64,000 nt of DNA. Source: a virus. Location of the stretch: IMG/VR virus record IMGVR_UViG_3300035086_000100, positions 1-64,000 of that record. The stretch is one strand, 5' to 3'. How positions within the stretch are numbered: position 1 is the stretch's first letter; every line of letters starts with the position of its first letter. Below the pieces are notes generated by a model. That model did not search any database and was not told where the DNA came from. It was given only the letters and a program-made list of their open reading frames with translations. This document shows, in pieces, positions 15,402 through 23,516 of the stretch. Both the position numbers and the translations under genes were made by a program.

Positions 15402-16313
15402 TTAGATACCCGACAAAAGTACGAAAGCTAGGGGTTCGTCAAGCCCTATGGCGGATTGGCGCTGAATATCCGATCTGCTGGACTTGGTCTTTTCGTCTCG
15501 ATACAGGGGACTTGCCTGAAATTCCAGCTCATCCGCGACAAACCCGCATCTCTGCCGCATAAGCACCAAGGCGTTGCCCGAAGGGATCTGCCTTGACCGC
15601 AAGGTGTCGAGATCGAGGATTTTATTAGGAAGTACCCCCGTGTACTGGAGGTTTTCTGACGCTATGTCCCCGATGTACGGCGCCGCGAAGGAACTGCTCT
15701 GAATGAGGGTATTCTTCGTTCCTGTCCCGATAATCATCGTGTCGGCCTCGAAGCCCAGGTACGACGTGAAGCCGAGGCTGCTGGGCACGCTGGCGTTCTC
15801 GACCAGGAACACCGCATTGGCGATGTCTGCCCGGATCGTCGCGTTGGACGATGCCCACGGCGCGCCCACCGCGAGGGTCTGGATGCCCCCGTTGGCGACC
15901 ACGGCGCTGTAGAAAGCCTGCTCCCACGAGTACGTCATCGTGTTCTTCACCTGGCGGAGCTGCCTGGTCAGCGGGTCCATGATCATGCGGCGGCGCATCT
16001 GGTCGGAGACGCTGACCGCCATCGCGCGCTCGTGGGTGAACACCACGCGCGGAATCCCGACGCTGGTCGGCACGACCGGCACCTCGCCGAACTCGGCCCG
16101 GATCTCGGGCACGTCATCGGCGTACAGCGGCGTCGACTCCGAGTAGCGCACGGCGCCGCTGTTCGTCATCCCGCCCTTCCGCAGGATCACGTCCATGATG
16201 AACTCGTTCTGGGTCATTTCCAGGATGAGTTCGGGGATGATCAGCGGGTCCTTCAGCAGCGCGTCATAGGTGATGCGCGGGCCGTCCATGCTGGTGATCG
16301 AAGAAACTGGCAC
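15402..16313 (-). CDS. Major capsid protein
   Basis: The 303-residue protein has the features of HK97-fold actinophage capsids: helical N-arm (PLIIPELILEMTQNEF), the long spine-helix region (TRQLRQVKNTMTYSWEQAFY), a P-domain with ADTMIIGTGTKNTLI and a C-terminal ASPLYRDEKTK...RQSAIGLDEPLAFVL. It follows the protease-scaffold and decoration genes and precedes the connector, the normal order. About 400 copies per icosahedral head are expected from the family. Confidence 0.88.
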   Translation of the reverse strand: MPVSSITSMDGPRITYDALLKDPLIIPELILEMTQNEFIMDVILRKGGMTNSGAVRYSESTPLYADDVPEIRAEFGEVPVVPTSVGIPRVVFTHERAMAVSVSDQMRRRMIMDPLTRQLRQVKNTMTYSWEQAFYSAVVANGGIQTLAVGAPWASSNATIRADIANAVFLVENASVPSSLGFTSYLGFEADTMIIGTGTKNTLIQSSSFAAPYIGDIASENLQYTGVLPNKILDLDTLRSRQIPSGNALVLMRQRCGFVADELEFQASPLYRDEKTKSSRSDIQRQSAIGLDEPLAFVLLSGI

Positions 16314-16421
16314 GGGGTGTCACTCCTCTGCGGAGGGCAGGCGGGGAGAAACCCCGTCCGGGGTCGGGCGGCAGTAACGCCGCTGATGGCTCTCAGTGGC
16401 CGGAAACGGCCGGGGGAAGGG

Positions 16422-16880
16422 TCAGCCGAACAGGCGCATGCGGGCCACGGTCGCGCCCGCGAGAACGCCGCCGGGCTGGGTGCAGCGGCCGATGATCGTC
16501 GCCGGGAGGGTGTCGGTGCCGGACACCCAGGGGGTGACCTGGCCGGACGCGGCCGACTTGAGGAGCTGGCCGAACGCCGCCGCCGCCGCGTACGTCACCC
16601 GGATGTCGACGGGGCCGTGGTAGACGGCGGCGTAGTCGGGCAGGACAGACAGGTCCACGAGAGGCGCGCTGCCGGCGTACTGGTCGGTGAACGCCGCCTG
16701 GGACACGACCGGCGAGGCGTCGTTGCCGGCCACGCCGAGCACGTTGATGGCGCCGGCTCCCGCGACTGAGACCGTGGTGGCGGGGCCGGCGTCCGGGATG
16801 ACGAGCTGGCCGCCGAGCACGAGCGCGGACACCTGGTAGCTATCGGGGCCAGTCCGGTAATGGGGCAAAACTCCCGGCAT
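16422..16880 (-). CDS. Putative head decoration protein
   Basis: The 152-residue product lies between scaffold/protease and capsid genes, the decoration-protein position. It is beta-rich and low in charge (VSALVLGGQLVIPDAGPATT) and ends with the pattern IIGRCTQPGGVLAGATVARM seen in DUF2190-like or gpD-type proteins. Surface stabilisation of the capsid is inferred. Confidence 0.65.
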   Translation of the reverse strand: MPGVLPHYRTGPDSYQVSALVLGGQLVIPDAGPATTVSVAGAGAINVLGVAGNDASPVVSQAAFTDQYAGSAPLVDLSVLPDYAAVYHGPVDIRVTYAAAAAFGQLLKSAASGQVTPWVSGTDTLPATIIGRCTQPGGVLAGATVARMRLFG

Positions 16881-16970
16881 GATTCACCGTTCCTTTGTCT
16901 GGGCACAGTTCAGGCCCGCGCGGGGCGGGTGAGACGTGCGGGGGGTGCTAGTTGGAGACGCCTACGGGGA

Positions 16971-18251
16971 TCAGAGCCCGGTCATCTGCCGGTAGCCGGA
17001 CTTGATGGCGGCACGGTCGGCAACCTGGGCCTCTTCGGCCGCTGCGGCTTCCTCGGCCCCGAAGTCGAGGGCGGTGCCGGTCTCGGCGGACAGGTCCAGG
17101 GCCTTGACGGTCCGGCCGTACTCAGTCAGTACCTTGCGGACGATCGCCCCGGCGTCGATGCTCGTGCCGTTGGCGAGTTCCACTACCCGGCCGGTGCCTT
17201 CGAGCAGGGGGCGGGCAAGGTCGGTGATGCGGGGCGGGATGCCGTGCAGCCGGGCGAACGCGTCGCGTTCCTTCTCGAACGTCGCCGTGTCCAGCGCCTT
17301 GCGGATCGTCGCCAGCTCGAGCGCGTTCTCGTCGGCGCGGGAGTTGGCCAGGTCGATCGCGGCCTGAGCCTCAGCGGACAGGGCAGCGCCCGCGGCAGTG
17401 AGTTCGCCGTCCGCCTTGGCGTCATCCTTGGCGGGCTCATCCTCGGTGCCGTCGTCCTCGCCGACCTCATCGAGCAGGGCCTGCAGCTCCTCGTCGGACA
17501 GTTCCGGCTCGGGGGTCAGCAGCGCGTCGAACTGGTCGTCGGGCAGGTCCAGCAGCTTCGCCAGCCGGGCCTCCTGTGCCTCTGTGAAAGCCATGGTCTT
17601 GTCCTCCGTAGTGGGAGCGGGCGGGGCTGCCGGATCGGCTGTGCGCGGTTCTGGGGGCTGCAGGGGGGCATCCGCGGGAGAGGCGCCAGCGGGCTTGGCG
17701 TACTCGGCACTCGTCAGGTCGAGGACATCGCCGCCGTCGCCGGAGAGATCCATGCCCTGCCACATCCCGGAAGCCAGTGCGGCCGTGACGGGCTCCCACT
17801 GCCGCATGCCGGTCAGGCGCGGGTCCAGGGTGCCCAGGACGTGCTTGATGGCGGCGGGAAAGAACTTGCCGTCCGCCCGCCCGTAGGCCTCGACGATGGA
17901 CGCGGAGATGCCCAGGTCGGGAAACTCGGTCAGGTAGTCGCCGGCGGCCTTCCCGGCTTCGACGATCACGTCGAGCCCGTCGTCGGTCAGCTCCAGGTCG
18001 CGGACCGTGCCGCGCCGCTGCTCCACCTTGTTGGTGTGCTTGTTGTCGTGGCTGGCGAACTGGAACGGCACCGCGTCGTAGGCCTTGTCGCGGAACGCCT
18101 GCACCAGCCGCGCCAGGTAGTCGCGCGTGAAGCTGATCTTCCGGCCCTCGTAGGTGATGTCACCTATCGGCAGGAGCTGCCTTCGCCACATGGTGGCGCC
18201 GACGCGCTGCGGCTTGCCGCTGGTGACCGGCGTCAGGAGAGTGGTGGTCAC
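16971..18251 (-). CDS. Capsid maturation protease-scaffold fusion
   Basis: The N-terminal ~170 residues show a head-protease-like pattern (ITYEGRKISFTRDYLARLVQ, VPFQFASHDNKHTNKVEQ with the His-Asp-Asn, and DLGISASIVEA), and the C-terminal half is an acidic helical scaffold (EELQALLDEVGEDDGTEDEP). The GTG at 18251 overlaps the previous stop (GTGA) and is preferred to 18284. A second in-frame ATG at 17594 follows GGAGG at 8-base spacing and begins MAFTEAQEARLAKLLDLPDD, exactly at the scaffold; it could give scaffold alone, as lambda Nu3 is made within gene C. Confidence 0.8.
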   Translation of the reverse strand: MTTTLLTPVTSGKPQRVGATMWRRQLLPIGDITYEGRKISFTRDYLARLVQAFRDKAYDAVPFQFASHDNKHTNKVEQRRGTVRDLELTDDGLDVIVEAGKAAGDYLTEFPDLGISASIVEAYGRADGKFFPAAIKHVLGTLDPRLTGMRQWEPVTAALASGMWQGMDLSGDGGDVLDLTSAEYAKPAGASPADAPLQPPEPRTADPAAPPAPTTEDKTMAFTEAQEARLAKLLDLPDDQFDALLTPEPELSDEELQALLDEVGEDDGTEDEPAKDDAKADGELTAAGAALSAEAQAAIDLANSRADENALELATIRKALDTATFEKERDAFARLHGIPPRITDLARPLLEGTGRVVELANGTSIDAGAIVRKVLTEYGRTVKALDLSAETGTALDFGAEEAAAAEEAQVADRAAIKSGYRQMTGL

Positions 18252-18499
18252 GGCAGCACCCCCCAGATCTGGACGGGAGCGCATCCGGCCGCGACAGATG
18301 ACTGGTACTGGTAGGGGGGCATGTCCGGGCAGGCGGTCGCGTTGACCACGTACGTGCCGAGGCCCTGATCTGCGGCACCGCCTGTCGGGTAGTGCCAGAC
18401 CCGTGCGGCGGGCAGCACTGCCCGGAGTTGCGCCACTTCGCTGCGGAGCGCCCGGATCTCGTCGCGGAGGCTTGCCAGTTCGGACTGCTCGGCGGTCAC
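18248..18499 (-). CDS. Hypothetical coiled-coil protein
   Basis: The GTG at 18499 has GGGAG upstream and gives an 83-residue protein with an N-terminal heptad coiled coil (LASLRDEIRALRSEVAQLRA) and a small C-terminal region with two Cys (NATACPDMPP, AGCAPVQIWG). The longer frame upstream has shadow-like composition. It overlaps the protease-scaffold start by 4 bp. Confidence 0.65.
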   Translation of the reverse strand: MTAEQSELASLRDEIRALRSEVAQLRAVLPAARVWHYPTGGAADQGLGTYVVNATACPDMPPYQYQSSVAAGCAPVQIWGVLP

Positions 18500-18535
18500 G
18501 TCACGCTCCCTGCCGCTGGTGAAAGGATGGGGATC

Positions 18536-18811
18536 ATGAAAACTGCCCTGCCGGTCTCGTCGCCTGAGATCGAGGCCCTGCTGAGACGGCTGCCTAAAGG
18601 GCCGGCGGAACTGTTCGAGCGCTACCGGTACCGCGATCCTTCGAGGGTCTGCGATGAGCGGATGGCGGAACTGAGGGTCATCGACCTTGACTTGTGCGCG
18701 GCCTGCAAGGCAGACGGGTGGCCGTGCCCGCAGCACCGTGCCCCCGGATGCCCGAGATGGCCGTGCAGGGAGCACCGGCCGGACGGGGCGGACATGGAAC
18801 TAGCGGGATGA
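18536..18811 (+). CDS. Cys/His-rich small protein
   Basis: The 91-residue protein (MKTALPVSSPEIEALLRRLP) ends in repeated C-x2-C and W-P-C-x-x-H units (CAACKADGWPCPQH, then CPRWPCREH), likely metal sites. It opens a three-gene plus-strand cassette (18536-19247) between minus-strand head genes. An ATG nine bases upstream (18527) is an alternative start. Confidence 0.65.
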   Translation: MKTALPVSSPEIEALLRRLPKGPAELFERYRYRDPSRVCDERMAELRVIDLDLCAACKADGWPCPQHRAPGCPRWPCREHRPDGADMELAG

Positions 18812-19065
18812 GCGGGCCGCGGACTGGCCGCAGGTGGCTGCTCGGCGCGGCGCTCGGCGCATGCCTTCCCGCCGGCGCGGTTCTCGCTCAGGTGATCGCT
18901 GGCCGGGTTTTCTTCGGATGGGCGCTGCTCGCCGTGGCAGCCGCCGAGTTCGCGGGCTGCGCCTTCGGTACCGGCTGCCTCGCCAGGTACCTCACGATCC
19001 GGTCCTGCCGTCAGGAGATCAGGCTGCTCCGCTCGGGCTCGCTGCCTGAGGATGAGGTCCAGTGA
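18808..19065 (+). CDS. Small membrane protein, two transmembrane helices
   Basis: The ATG overlaps the previous stop (ATGA). The 85-residue product has a basic N-terminus (PRTGRRW) and two hydrophobic helices (LLGAALGACLPAGAVLAQVI; FFGWALLAVAAAEFAGCAFG), then a charged cytoplasmic tail. It is in the middle of the plus-strand cassette; no family recognised. Confidence 0.7.
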   Translation: MSGPRTGRRWLLGAALGACLPAGAVLAQVIAGRVFFGWALLAVAAAEFAGCAFGTGCLARYLTIRSCRQEIRLLRSGSLPEDEVQ

Positions 19066-19247
19066 GCGCCGTCGACCTGGAGCCGTCCGAAGCGCGGTAC
19101 CTCTCGGTTCTGCTGGCCAGGGACATCTGCGACGACGAAGAGCGCGAGGTAGCGGAAACTCCCACCGCGAGGCGGCACCGGCTGATCTGGGTGAAACTTC
19201 AGCCTGCCTGCCAGTGGGACGAAGCCGACTCGATTACGCCGCCTTAG
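19062..19247 (+). CDS. Hypothetical small protein, last gene of cassette
   Basis: The GTG at 19062 overlaps the previous stop (GTGA). The 61-residue product is acidic and helical at the start (DLEPSEARYLSVLLARDICD) and ends at 19247, overlapping the convergent minus-strand gene by 14 bp. No function can be read from it. Confidence 0.6.
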   Translation: MSAVDLEPSEARYLSVLLARDICDDEEREVAETPTARRHRLIWVKLQPACQWDEADSITPP

Positions 19248-20025
19248 CCGCAGCCTTCGCGTGCATCGCCGCCGCCCGTTTCGCCAGCGCCAGCGCCTGC
19301 CCGTGGCCCATGCCCTTGCCCCGCAGCTTCTTGTACACCTTCGCGCACTCCGGGCTCATTCCCGGGGCTTTCCCGTCGCCCGTCGTGGTCACTTTCGGGC
19401 CGTCCGAGGAGGTCACCGAGGGGACAGAGGCGAGATCCACGCCGGCATGATCGCCCGCATAGCCCTTCACCGCCGCGATGCCCGAACCGCCCGACTGGGC
19501 CGCGTCGCGCATCTTCGCGTTCTTCTGCGCCGCCTGCTGGTTGTGGTAGCGGATCAGCCCCGCCAGCGCTCCCTGCTGCGAGCCTGACGCCGGGGTCTGC
19601 TTGCCGTCGCTGTGGGTCGCCCCGTAGCCGGTGCCCTTCGGCGTAATCGTGCCCACCTTCATGCCGCTGGACTTGTGCATGACGCTGATCACGCCCGGCG
19701 CGGTACGGCCCATCTGCACGTCTGCGGCGCCCCGTATGACCGGCATCCTGGAACTGGCCAAGTCGATCGCCCCTGTTTCGTTTGCGCCCTCGAATGGCCA
19801 CGTGCCCTTGACGCCCGGCTCGTTCACCGCGTTCAGTTCCCTCGCCCGCCTGATGATCAGCGCCTTCAGCGCGGGACGTTTCGACGGGTCCAGCCTGCCT
19901 ACCGACCGGATGGCTTTCTTCAGGTACGCAACGTCCGGTATCGGTGCCTCGCCGCCCGGGAGCGCCTTTCCGGCCGCCGCGAGTTTCCTGCGCCCTTCCG
20001 CCCGTTCGGGTGCCGGCGTTTTCAA
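19234..20025 (-). CDS. Phage head-region protein with RR-x-L helical motif
   Basis: The 263-residue protein has an N-terminal helical segment (YLKKAIRSVGRLDPSKRP... ALIIRRARELNAVNE) of a kind common in minor head proteins, a Gly/Ser-rich middle (GYGATHSDGKQTPASGSQQG) and a Lys/Ala-rich C-terminus (CAKVYKKLRGKGMGHGQALA). The start at 20025 is TTG and uncertain. Position between portal-proximal genes and the protease suggests a minor head or internal virion protein. Confidence 0.6.
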   Translation of the reverse strand: MKTPAPERAEGRRKLAAAGKALPGGEAPIPDVAYLKKAIRSVGRLDPSKRPALKALIIRRARELNAVNEPGVKGTWPFEGANETGAIDLASSRMPVIRGAADVQMGRTAPGVISVMHKSSGMKVGTITPKGTGYGATHSDGKQTPASGSQQGALAGLIRYHNQQAAQKNAKMRDAAQSGGSGIAAVKGYAGDHAGVDLASVPSVTSSDGPKVTTTGDGKAPGMSPECAKVYKKLRGKGMGHGQALALAKRAAAMHAKAAAKAA

Positions 20026-20061
20026 GTCGCGCCCCCGTCCCCGTTACTACCGTGATCATCC

Positions 20062-20340
20062 ATGTGGTTCGGGAGACGGCTGAGGATGAGGGTGTCGTAC
20101 ACGGCCCGATGGGCGACCGGGACGGGAACCGAGCCGCGAGGGGTGCGGATCCGCCACGGCGACGGCACTATCTCGGAATGCGTGCTGGTCCGCGAGCCGG
20201 GCCGCAGGCGGATCGCCCGGTGGATGGCGGTACCGCCGGACGGAACGGTCTTCGACCCGGCGGCTGACTCGCTTCAGGTTGACCTGCTGCCCGCCCGTAC
20301 CTCGGTCATGGTGCCGCTGGCGGTGTACCGGCGGTACTAG
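20062..20340 (+). CDS. Hypothetical protein, single-gene insert
   Basis: The 92-residue product (ATG at 20062, alternative ATG at 20086) is basic and beta-rich (TEPRGVRIRHGDGTISECVL; TSVMVPLAVYRRY). It sits alone on the plus strand between two head genes, starting 36 bp from the divergent gene at 20025. No family recognised. Confidence 0.6.
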   Translation: MWFGRRLRMRVSYTARWATGTGTEPRGVRIRHGDGTISECVLVREPGRRRIARWMAVPPDGTVFDPAADSLQVDLLPARTSVMVPLAVYRRY

Positions 20341-20350
20341 CGCTGGCCGG

Positions 20351-21238
20351 TCACTGGTGCGCCGCCTGGGCGTCCAGCCGGTTCGCTGCCTTAGACAGCA
20401 TCCGGGCGTCATTCTTGAGCAGCTTGATCTGCCCGTTCAGCTTCGCGACCCTCGACTGCTGAGGCTTTCCTGACTTCATGGCCGCCGCGATCCTCGCCGC
20501 AACCCTGGCCTGCTTGGACTTGCCGCCCGCCTTGCGGGTCGCTGCCGCTTTCTTCGCCGCCGCCGACTTGACGCCCGACACGGCCTTGCGCGGCTGGGGG
20601 ATGCCTGCTATCAGCGCGTCCCGCTGCCGTGTCAGTGCCGCTACCCGCAGCATGATCTGGTGCGCGAGATGCCGGTCTTGCGAGGCTTGGTAGCGGAGCT
20701 GCTGTGCCCGCGTCATCGGACCCGCCAGCCCCGGTGCGGCAGGGATAGCGGCGGACTTCGGCGTGTTCCGTGCCCGTGCCGCCGCTGCCGGCTGGCCGCC
20801 CTTGTTGCCGAACTTCCCGCCCGCTGCCCGGGGGTGAAGGGCCTCGGTGTACATGCCGGCCAGGTCGACCGAGGGGCCGTCGTTCGCGTGGCTGTGCGCG
20901 GCAGCCTTCAGGCTCTCCCACTCGGCAATTGCCTCAGCCGCTGCCGCCCGTACTTCCGGATGCACTTTCCCGCCGCCGCGAGCCCACCGCTTCACGACGC
21001 CGATCGCCATCTGGATCGCCGACGACTCGTCCTTGGCCCGGCCGGTTCGCAGCAGCGCGTGCGCGATGTTCTGCACGTACGCCGGAAGTTGCGCGCCTTT
21101 CATCCGGAACAGGCCCGGCCCTGAGGGGGACCCGAACGGGTGATGGACCGTGGACACGACCGGCGTCTCGGCGGACAGGGCGATTTCGCTGCCTGCGAAC
21201 GGGTGCCACGCTGCGGCTACCGGGTCCTCGACCGTCAC
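20351..21238 (-). CDS. Phage minor head-region protein with 'HPR-GKF' motif
   Basis: The GTG at 21238 follows GGGGAG. The 295-residue product contains LPAYVQNIAHALLRTGRAKD and VVKRWARGGGKVHPEVRAAA, a conserved segment of actinophage minor head proteins, then EALHPRAAGGKFGNKGGQ, a motif shared with the zeta-kinase protein at 23516-24790, and a Lys/Ala-rich C-terminus that would bind nucleic acid. A role in head assembly or as an internal virion protein is inferred. Confidence 0.65.
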   Translation of the reverse strand: MTVEDPVAAAWHPFAGSEIALSAETPVVSTVHHPFGSPSGPGLFRMKGAQLPAYVQNIAHALLRTGRAKDESSAIQMAIGVVKRWARGGGKVHPEVRAAAAEAIAEWESLKAAAHSHANDGPSVDLAGMYTEALHPRAAGGKFGNKGGQPAAAARARNTPKSAAIPAAPGLAGPMTRAQQLRYQASQDRHLAHQIMLRVAALTRQRDALIAGIPQPRKAVSGVKSAAAKKAAATRKAGGKSKQARVAARIAAAMKSGKPQQSRVAKLNGQIKLLKNDARMLSKAANRLDAQAAHQ

Positions 21239-21256
21239 GGCAGCTCCCCTAAACTG

Positions 21257-21285
21257 TTGACTCTGTCACCTTGACAGGGTAAACT
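21257..21285 (+). promoter_or_regulatory. Promoter with CTGTCA-N3-TGACAG operator
   Basis: TTGACT (21257-21262) and TAAACT (21280-21285) are separated by exactly 17 bp, and the spacer holds a perfect dyad, CTGTCA (21263-21268) and TGACAG (21272-21277). It lies in the 89-bp divergent gap and drives the methyltransferase cassette 21328-23341. A dimeric repressor in the spacer would switch it off. Confidence 0.75.
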
Positions 21286-21327
21286 AAAGATGTAAGGAGA
21301 GAGGCTCCTTGCGGGGGGAGGAAATCC

Positions 21328-21549
21328 ATGAAGGCCGAGACCTACCGGGGCGTGAAGCTCAAGGTCAAGAAAGGCCGCGACTGGGGCTATCTGGCTCACT
21401 TCGTCAACGGCGTGCCGTGGGGCGAATGGATCGGCACCGACGAGGCGAAGGCTCTCGCGGGGATGCACGGCTACGTGGATGACGCAATAGCGCGCCCGGA
21501 TGCATATGCGGACTACTGGCAGCCAGGATTCAAGAAGGAGCAGTCATGA
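21328..21549 (+). CDS. Hypothetical protein, first gene of the DUF3560/MTase cassette
   Basis: GGGAGGAAATCC precedes the ATG, a strong ribosome binding site. The 73-residue product (MKAETYRGVKLKVKKGRDWG) is aromatic-rich (HFVNGVPWGEWIG, YADYWQPGFKKEQ). It is coupled to the next gene by ATGA overlap, so it may be an accessory subunit of it. Confidence 0.75.
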   Translation: MKAETYRGVKLKVKKGRDWGYLAHFVNGVPWGEWIGTDEAKALAGMHGYVDDAIARPDAYADYWQPGFKKEQS

Positions 21550-23132
21550 TCACCATCACCCACACTCACCAGGACGGAACGCTGGTCGACGGCACCGACA
21601 AGGGCGACGGTTCGGCCGCCATCCTGAAAGCGTGCCGGTTCCGCTGGTTCCCGTCGATCAAGGTCTGGGGCATCGCCCAGTCACGGGACCATCTGGCCAA
21701 GCGCTGGCAGATCGAGGATGCCGCGAAGCAGTTGCGCGCGGCCGGCTTCGAGGTGACCGTCGAGATCGACGACACCCCGCGCGAGGTTGTGCAGGTCAAG
21801 GCCGACCGCGCCGAGCGACTGGATGACCGGTACGACAGGCTGACCGCGAAAGCTGAGCGCGGCTCGGCTGAGGCCGAGCGCCGGTTCGCGACCGCCGACC
21901 ATTACTCCGAGCGGTTCGCCGGCGGCCAGCCGATCCTGGTAGGCCACCACTCCGAGCGCGGCGCGAGGGTCGCGCAGAAGCGCATCGACCAGAACATGCG
22001 GGCCGGCTGCGAGGCCGTCCGCGACGCCGAGCGCGCCGCGCAGGCCGCCTCGGTGGTCGGTGCCGCCGACGCCTACCGCGAGCGCCCCGCCGTGATCATC
22101 CGGCGGATCGCCAAGACCGAGGCCGACCTGCGGAAAGTCGGGCACGACATCAACGGCACGAGGCCCGCAAACGACTGGCGCGGCGCTTACGCCCCCGAGT
22201 TGGGGCACAAGCCGGCCAGCGGCGCGTGGCTGGAGCAGTGCGAGGCCCGCAAGACGTTCCTTGAGCACCAGCTAGCCGCCGACAAGGCAGCACTGGCCGA
22301 GCACGAGGCAAACGGCTACGTCATCCACTCGCGGGAGACGATCCACAAGGGCGACTTCATCGCCTACTGGGGCAGCAGGCGCAGCGAGGTAGTGCGCGTG
22401 AACGCCAAGACGGTCAGCCTGAAGACTCAGTACACGTGGACTGACAAGGTCTCGTACGAGGAGATCAAGGCGATCGAGTGCCCGCACGAGGGCACCGTCA
22501 CCAAGGCCGCGCCGGCCAAGCCGCTGCCGAAGCGCGGGAAGCCAGCCGTGACCGTGCCTGAGGTGCCCGCCGAGCGCCCGGAGCCGCTGCTCATCGACGC
22601 GCGGCGCGAGTTCTTCCCCACCCCTGACGCCGTTGTCCAGCGCATGATCCGGATGGCGGGCTACCCGGGCGAAGGCATGACGGTACTCGAACCGTCCGCC
22701 GGGCTCGGTGCCATCGCGCGGCCTGTCGCCGCACTGGGCGCATCGGTTGACTGCATCGAGATCGACCGTCAGCTAGCCGACCGGATGCGCACGGCAGGAT
22801 TCGAGGTCCGGTGCGGTGACTTCCTCGAAACCGAGCCCGTGCCCGCATACGACCGGGTGATCATGAACCCGCCGTTCGCGCACGGCGTCGACGCGAAGCA
22901 CGTCCTGCATGCGCTGAAGTTCCTGCGCCCCGGCGGCCTGCTCGTCTCGGTCATGGCCGGCAGCATCCCGAGCCGGTCAGGCAAGGACGCGGACCGCATC
23001 AGGGAACTGGCCGGCACCGAAGGCGGCCTGATCGAGTTGCTGCCCGGCGGGTCGTTCACCGAATCCGGCACCGCCGTGTCCGCCGTGATCGTCGTCATCC
23101 CGGTCCCGGCCGTGCAGGCGAGCGCGGCATGA
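21546..23132 (+). CDS. DUF3560-DNA adenine methyltransferase fusion
   Basis: The 528-residue protein has an N-terminal DUF3560 region (residues ~1-200) with the hallmark HYSERFAGGQPILVGHHSER, a long helical linker, and a C-terminal class I methyltransferase (from ~345). Motif I is VLEPSAGLGAIARPVA and the catalytic motif IV is NPPF (VIMNPPFAHGVDA), typical of N6-adenine enzymes; the segment FFPTPDAVVQRMIRMAG starts the domain. DUF3560 proteins are frequent on actinomycete plasmids. Protection of its own DNA from restriction is the likely role (inference). Confidence 0.85.
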   Translation: MITITHTHQDGTLVDGTDKGDGSAAILKACRFRWFPSIKVWGIAQSRDHLAKRWQIEDAAKQLRAAGFEVTVEIDDTPREVVQVKADRAERLDDRYDRLTAKAERGSAEAERRFATADHYSERFAGGQPILVGHHSERGARVAQKRIDQNMRAGCEAVRDAERAAQAASVVGAADAYRERPAVIIRRIAKTEADLRKVGHDINGTRPANDWRGAYAPELGHKPASGAWLEQCEARKTFLEHQLAADKAALAEHEANGYVIHSRETIHKGDFIAYWGSRRSEVVRVNAKTVSLKTQYTWTDKVSYEEIKAIECPHEGTVTKAAPAKPLPKRGKPAVTVPEVPAERPEPLLIDARREFFPTPDAVVQRMIRMAGYPGEGMTVLEPSAGLGAIARPVAALGASVDCIEIDRQLADRMRTAGFEVRCGDFLETEPVPAYDRVIMNPPFAHGVDAKHVLHALKFLRPGGLLVSVMAGSIPSRSGKDADRIRELAGTEGGLIELLPGGSFTESGTAVSAVIVVIPVPAVQASAA

Positions 23133-23341
23133 CCGGGTGGAAGCGCGCCCTGTGCGGCCTGACCGAGATAGCGCAGATGGCGGGAGTGTCCAAGCAGCGA
23201 GCGGGGGTGATCATGGATCACCCGGACGCGCCCGAGCCGCTCGACGAACTGGCGCAGGGACGCGTCTGGTCCTGTGCTGCCGTGGAGAAGTTCCTCAGCG
23301 AGCCGAGGCGGAGGGTCACGCGGGAGGAACGTCAGGCATGA
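23129..23341 (+). CDS. Small helix-turn-helix DNA-binding protein
   Basis: The ATG overlaps the methyltransferase stop (ATGA). The 70-residue product contains a MerR/AlpA-like HTH (GLTEIAQMAGVSKQRAGVIM) followed by the wing-like GRVWSCAAVEKFL. It could regulate the cassette, perhaps through the CTGTCA operator upstream, which is untested. Its 3' end overlaps the convergent gene by 26 bp. Confidence 0.75.
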   Translation: MTGWKRALCGLTEIAQMAGVSKQRAGVIMDHPDAPEPLDELAQGRVWSCAAVEKFLSEPRRRVTREERQA

Positions 23342-23516
23342 GCGCGTGATCGAACGGGACCTCTGTCACCTGGCCGTCCGGGATCGCCCTGATCTCGGCG
23401 GCCATCTTCACGTACAGCCGCACGTTCCTGGCCGTTCTCGGCACGCCGGCGTCACGGAAATCCCTGCCCGCCGCCGCCGCCATCAGCATCTTGTGCGCAG
23501 CCTCGCCGCGTTCCAT
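23316..23516 (-). CDS. Hypothetical protein coupled to the zeta-kinase gene
   Basis: The ATG at 23516 overlaps the upstream stop (ATGA); the longer frame to 23648 is a shadow. The 66-residue protein begins MERGEAAHKMLMAAAAGRDF and is helical with a C-terminal acidic-hydrophobic end (TEVPFDHALMPDVPPA). Because it is coupled to a zeta-type kinase gene it could be an antidote or a small virion protein; neither is shown. Confidence 0.65.
   Translation of the reverse strand: MERGEAAHKMLMAAAAGRDFRDAGVPRTARNVRLYVKMAAEIRAIPDGQVTEVPFDHALMPDVPPA

Noticed and set aside
16860-18314. 484-codon plus-strand frame
   Set aside because: Antisense to the protease-scaffold gene; shadow composition.
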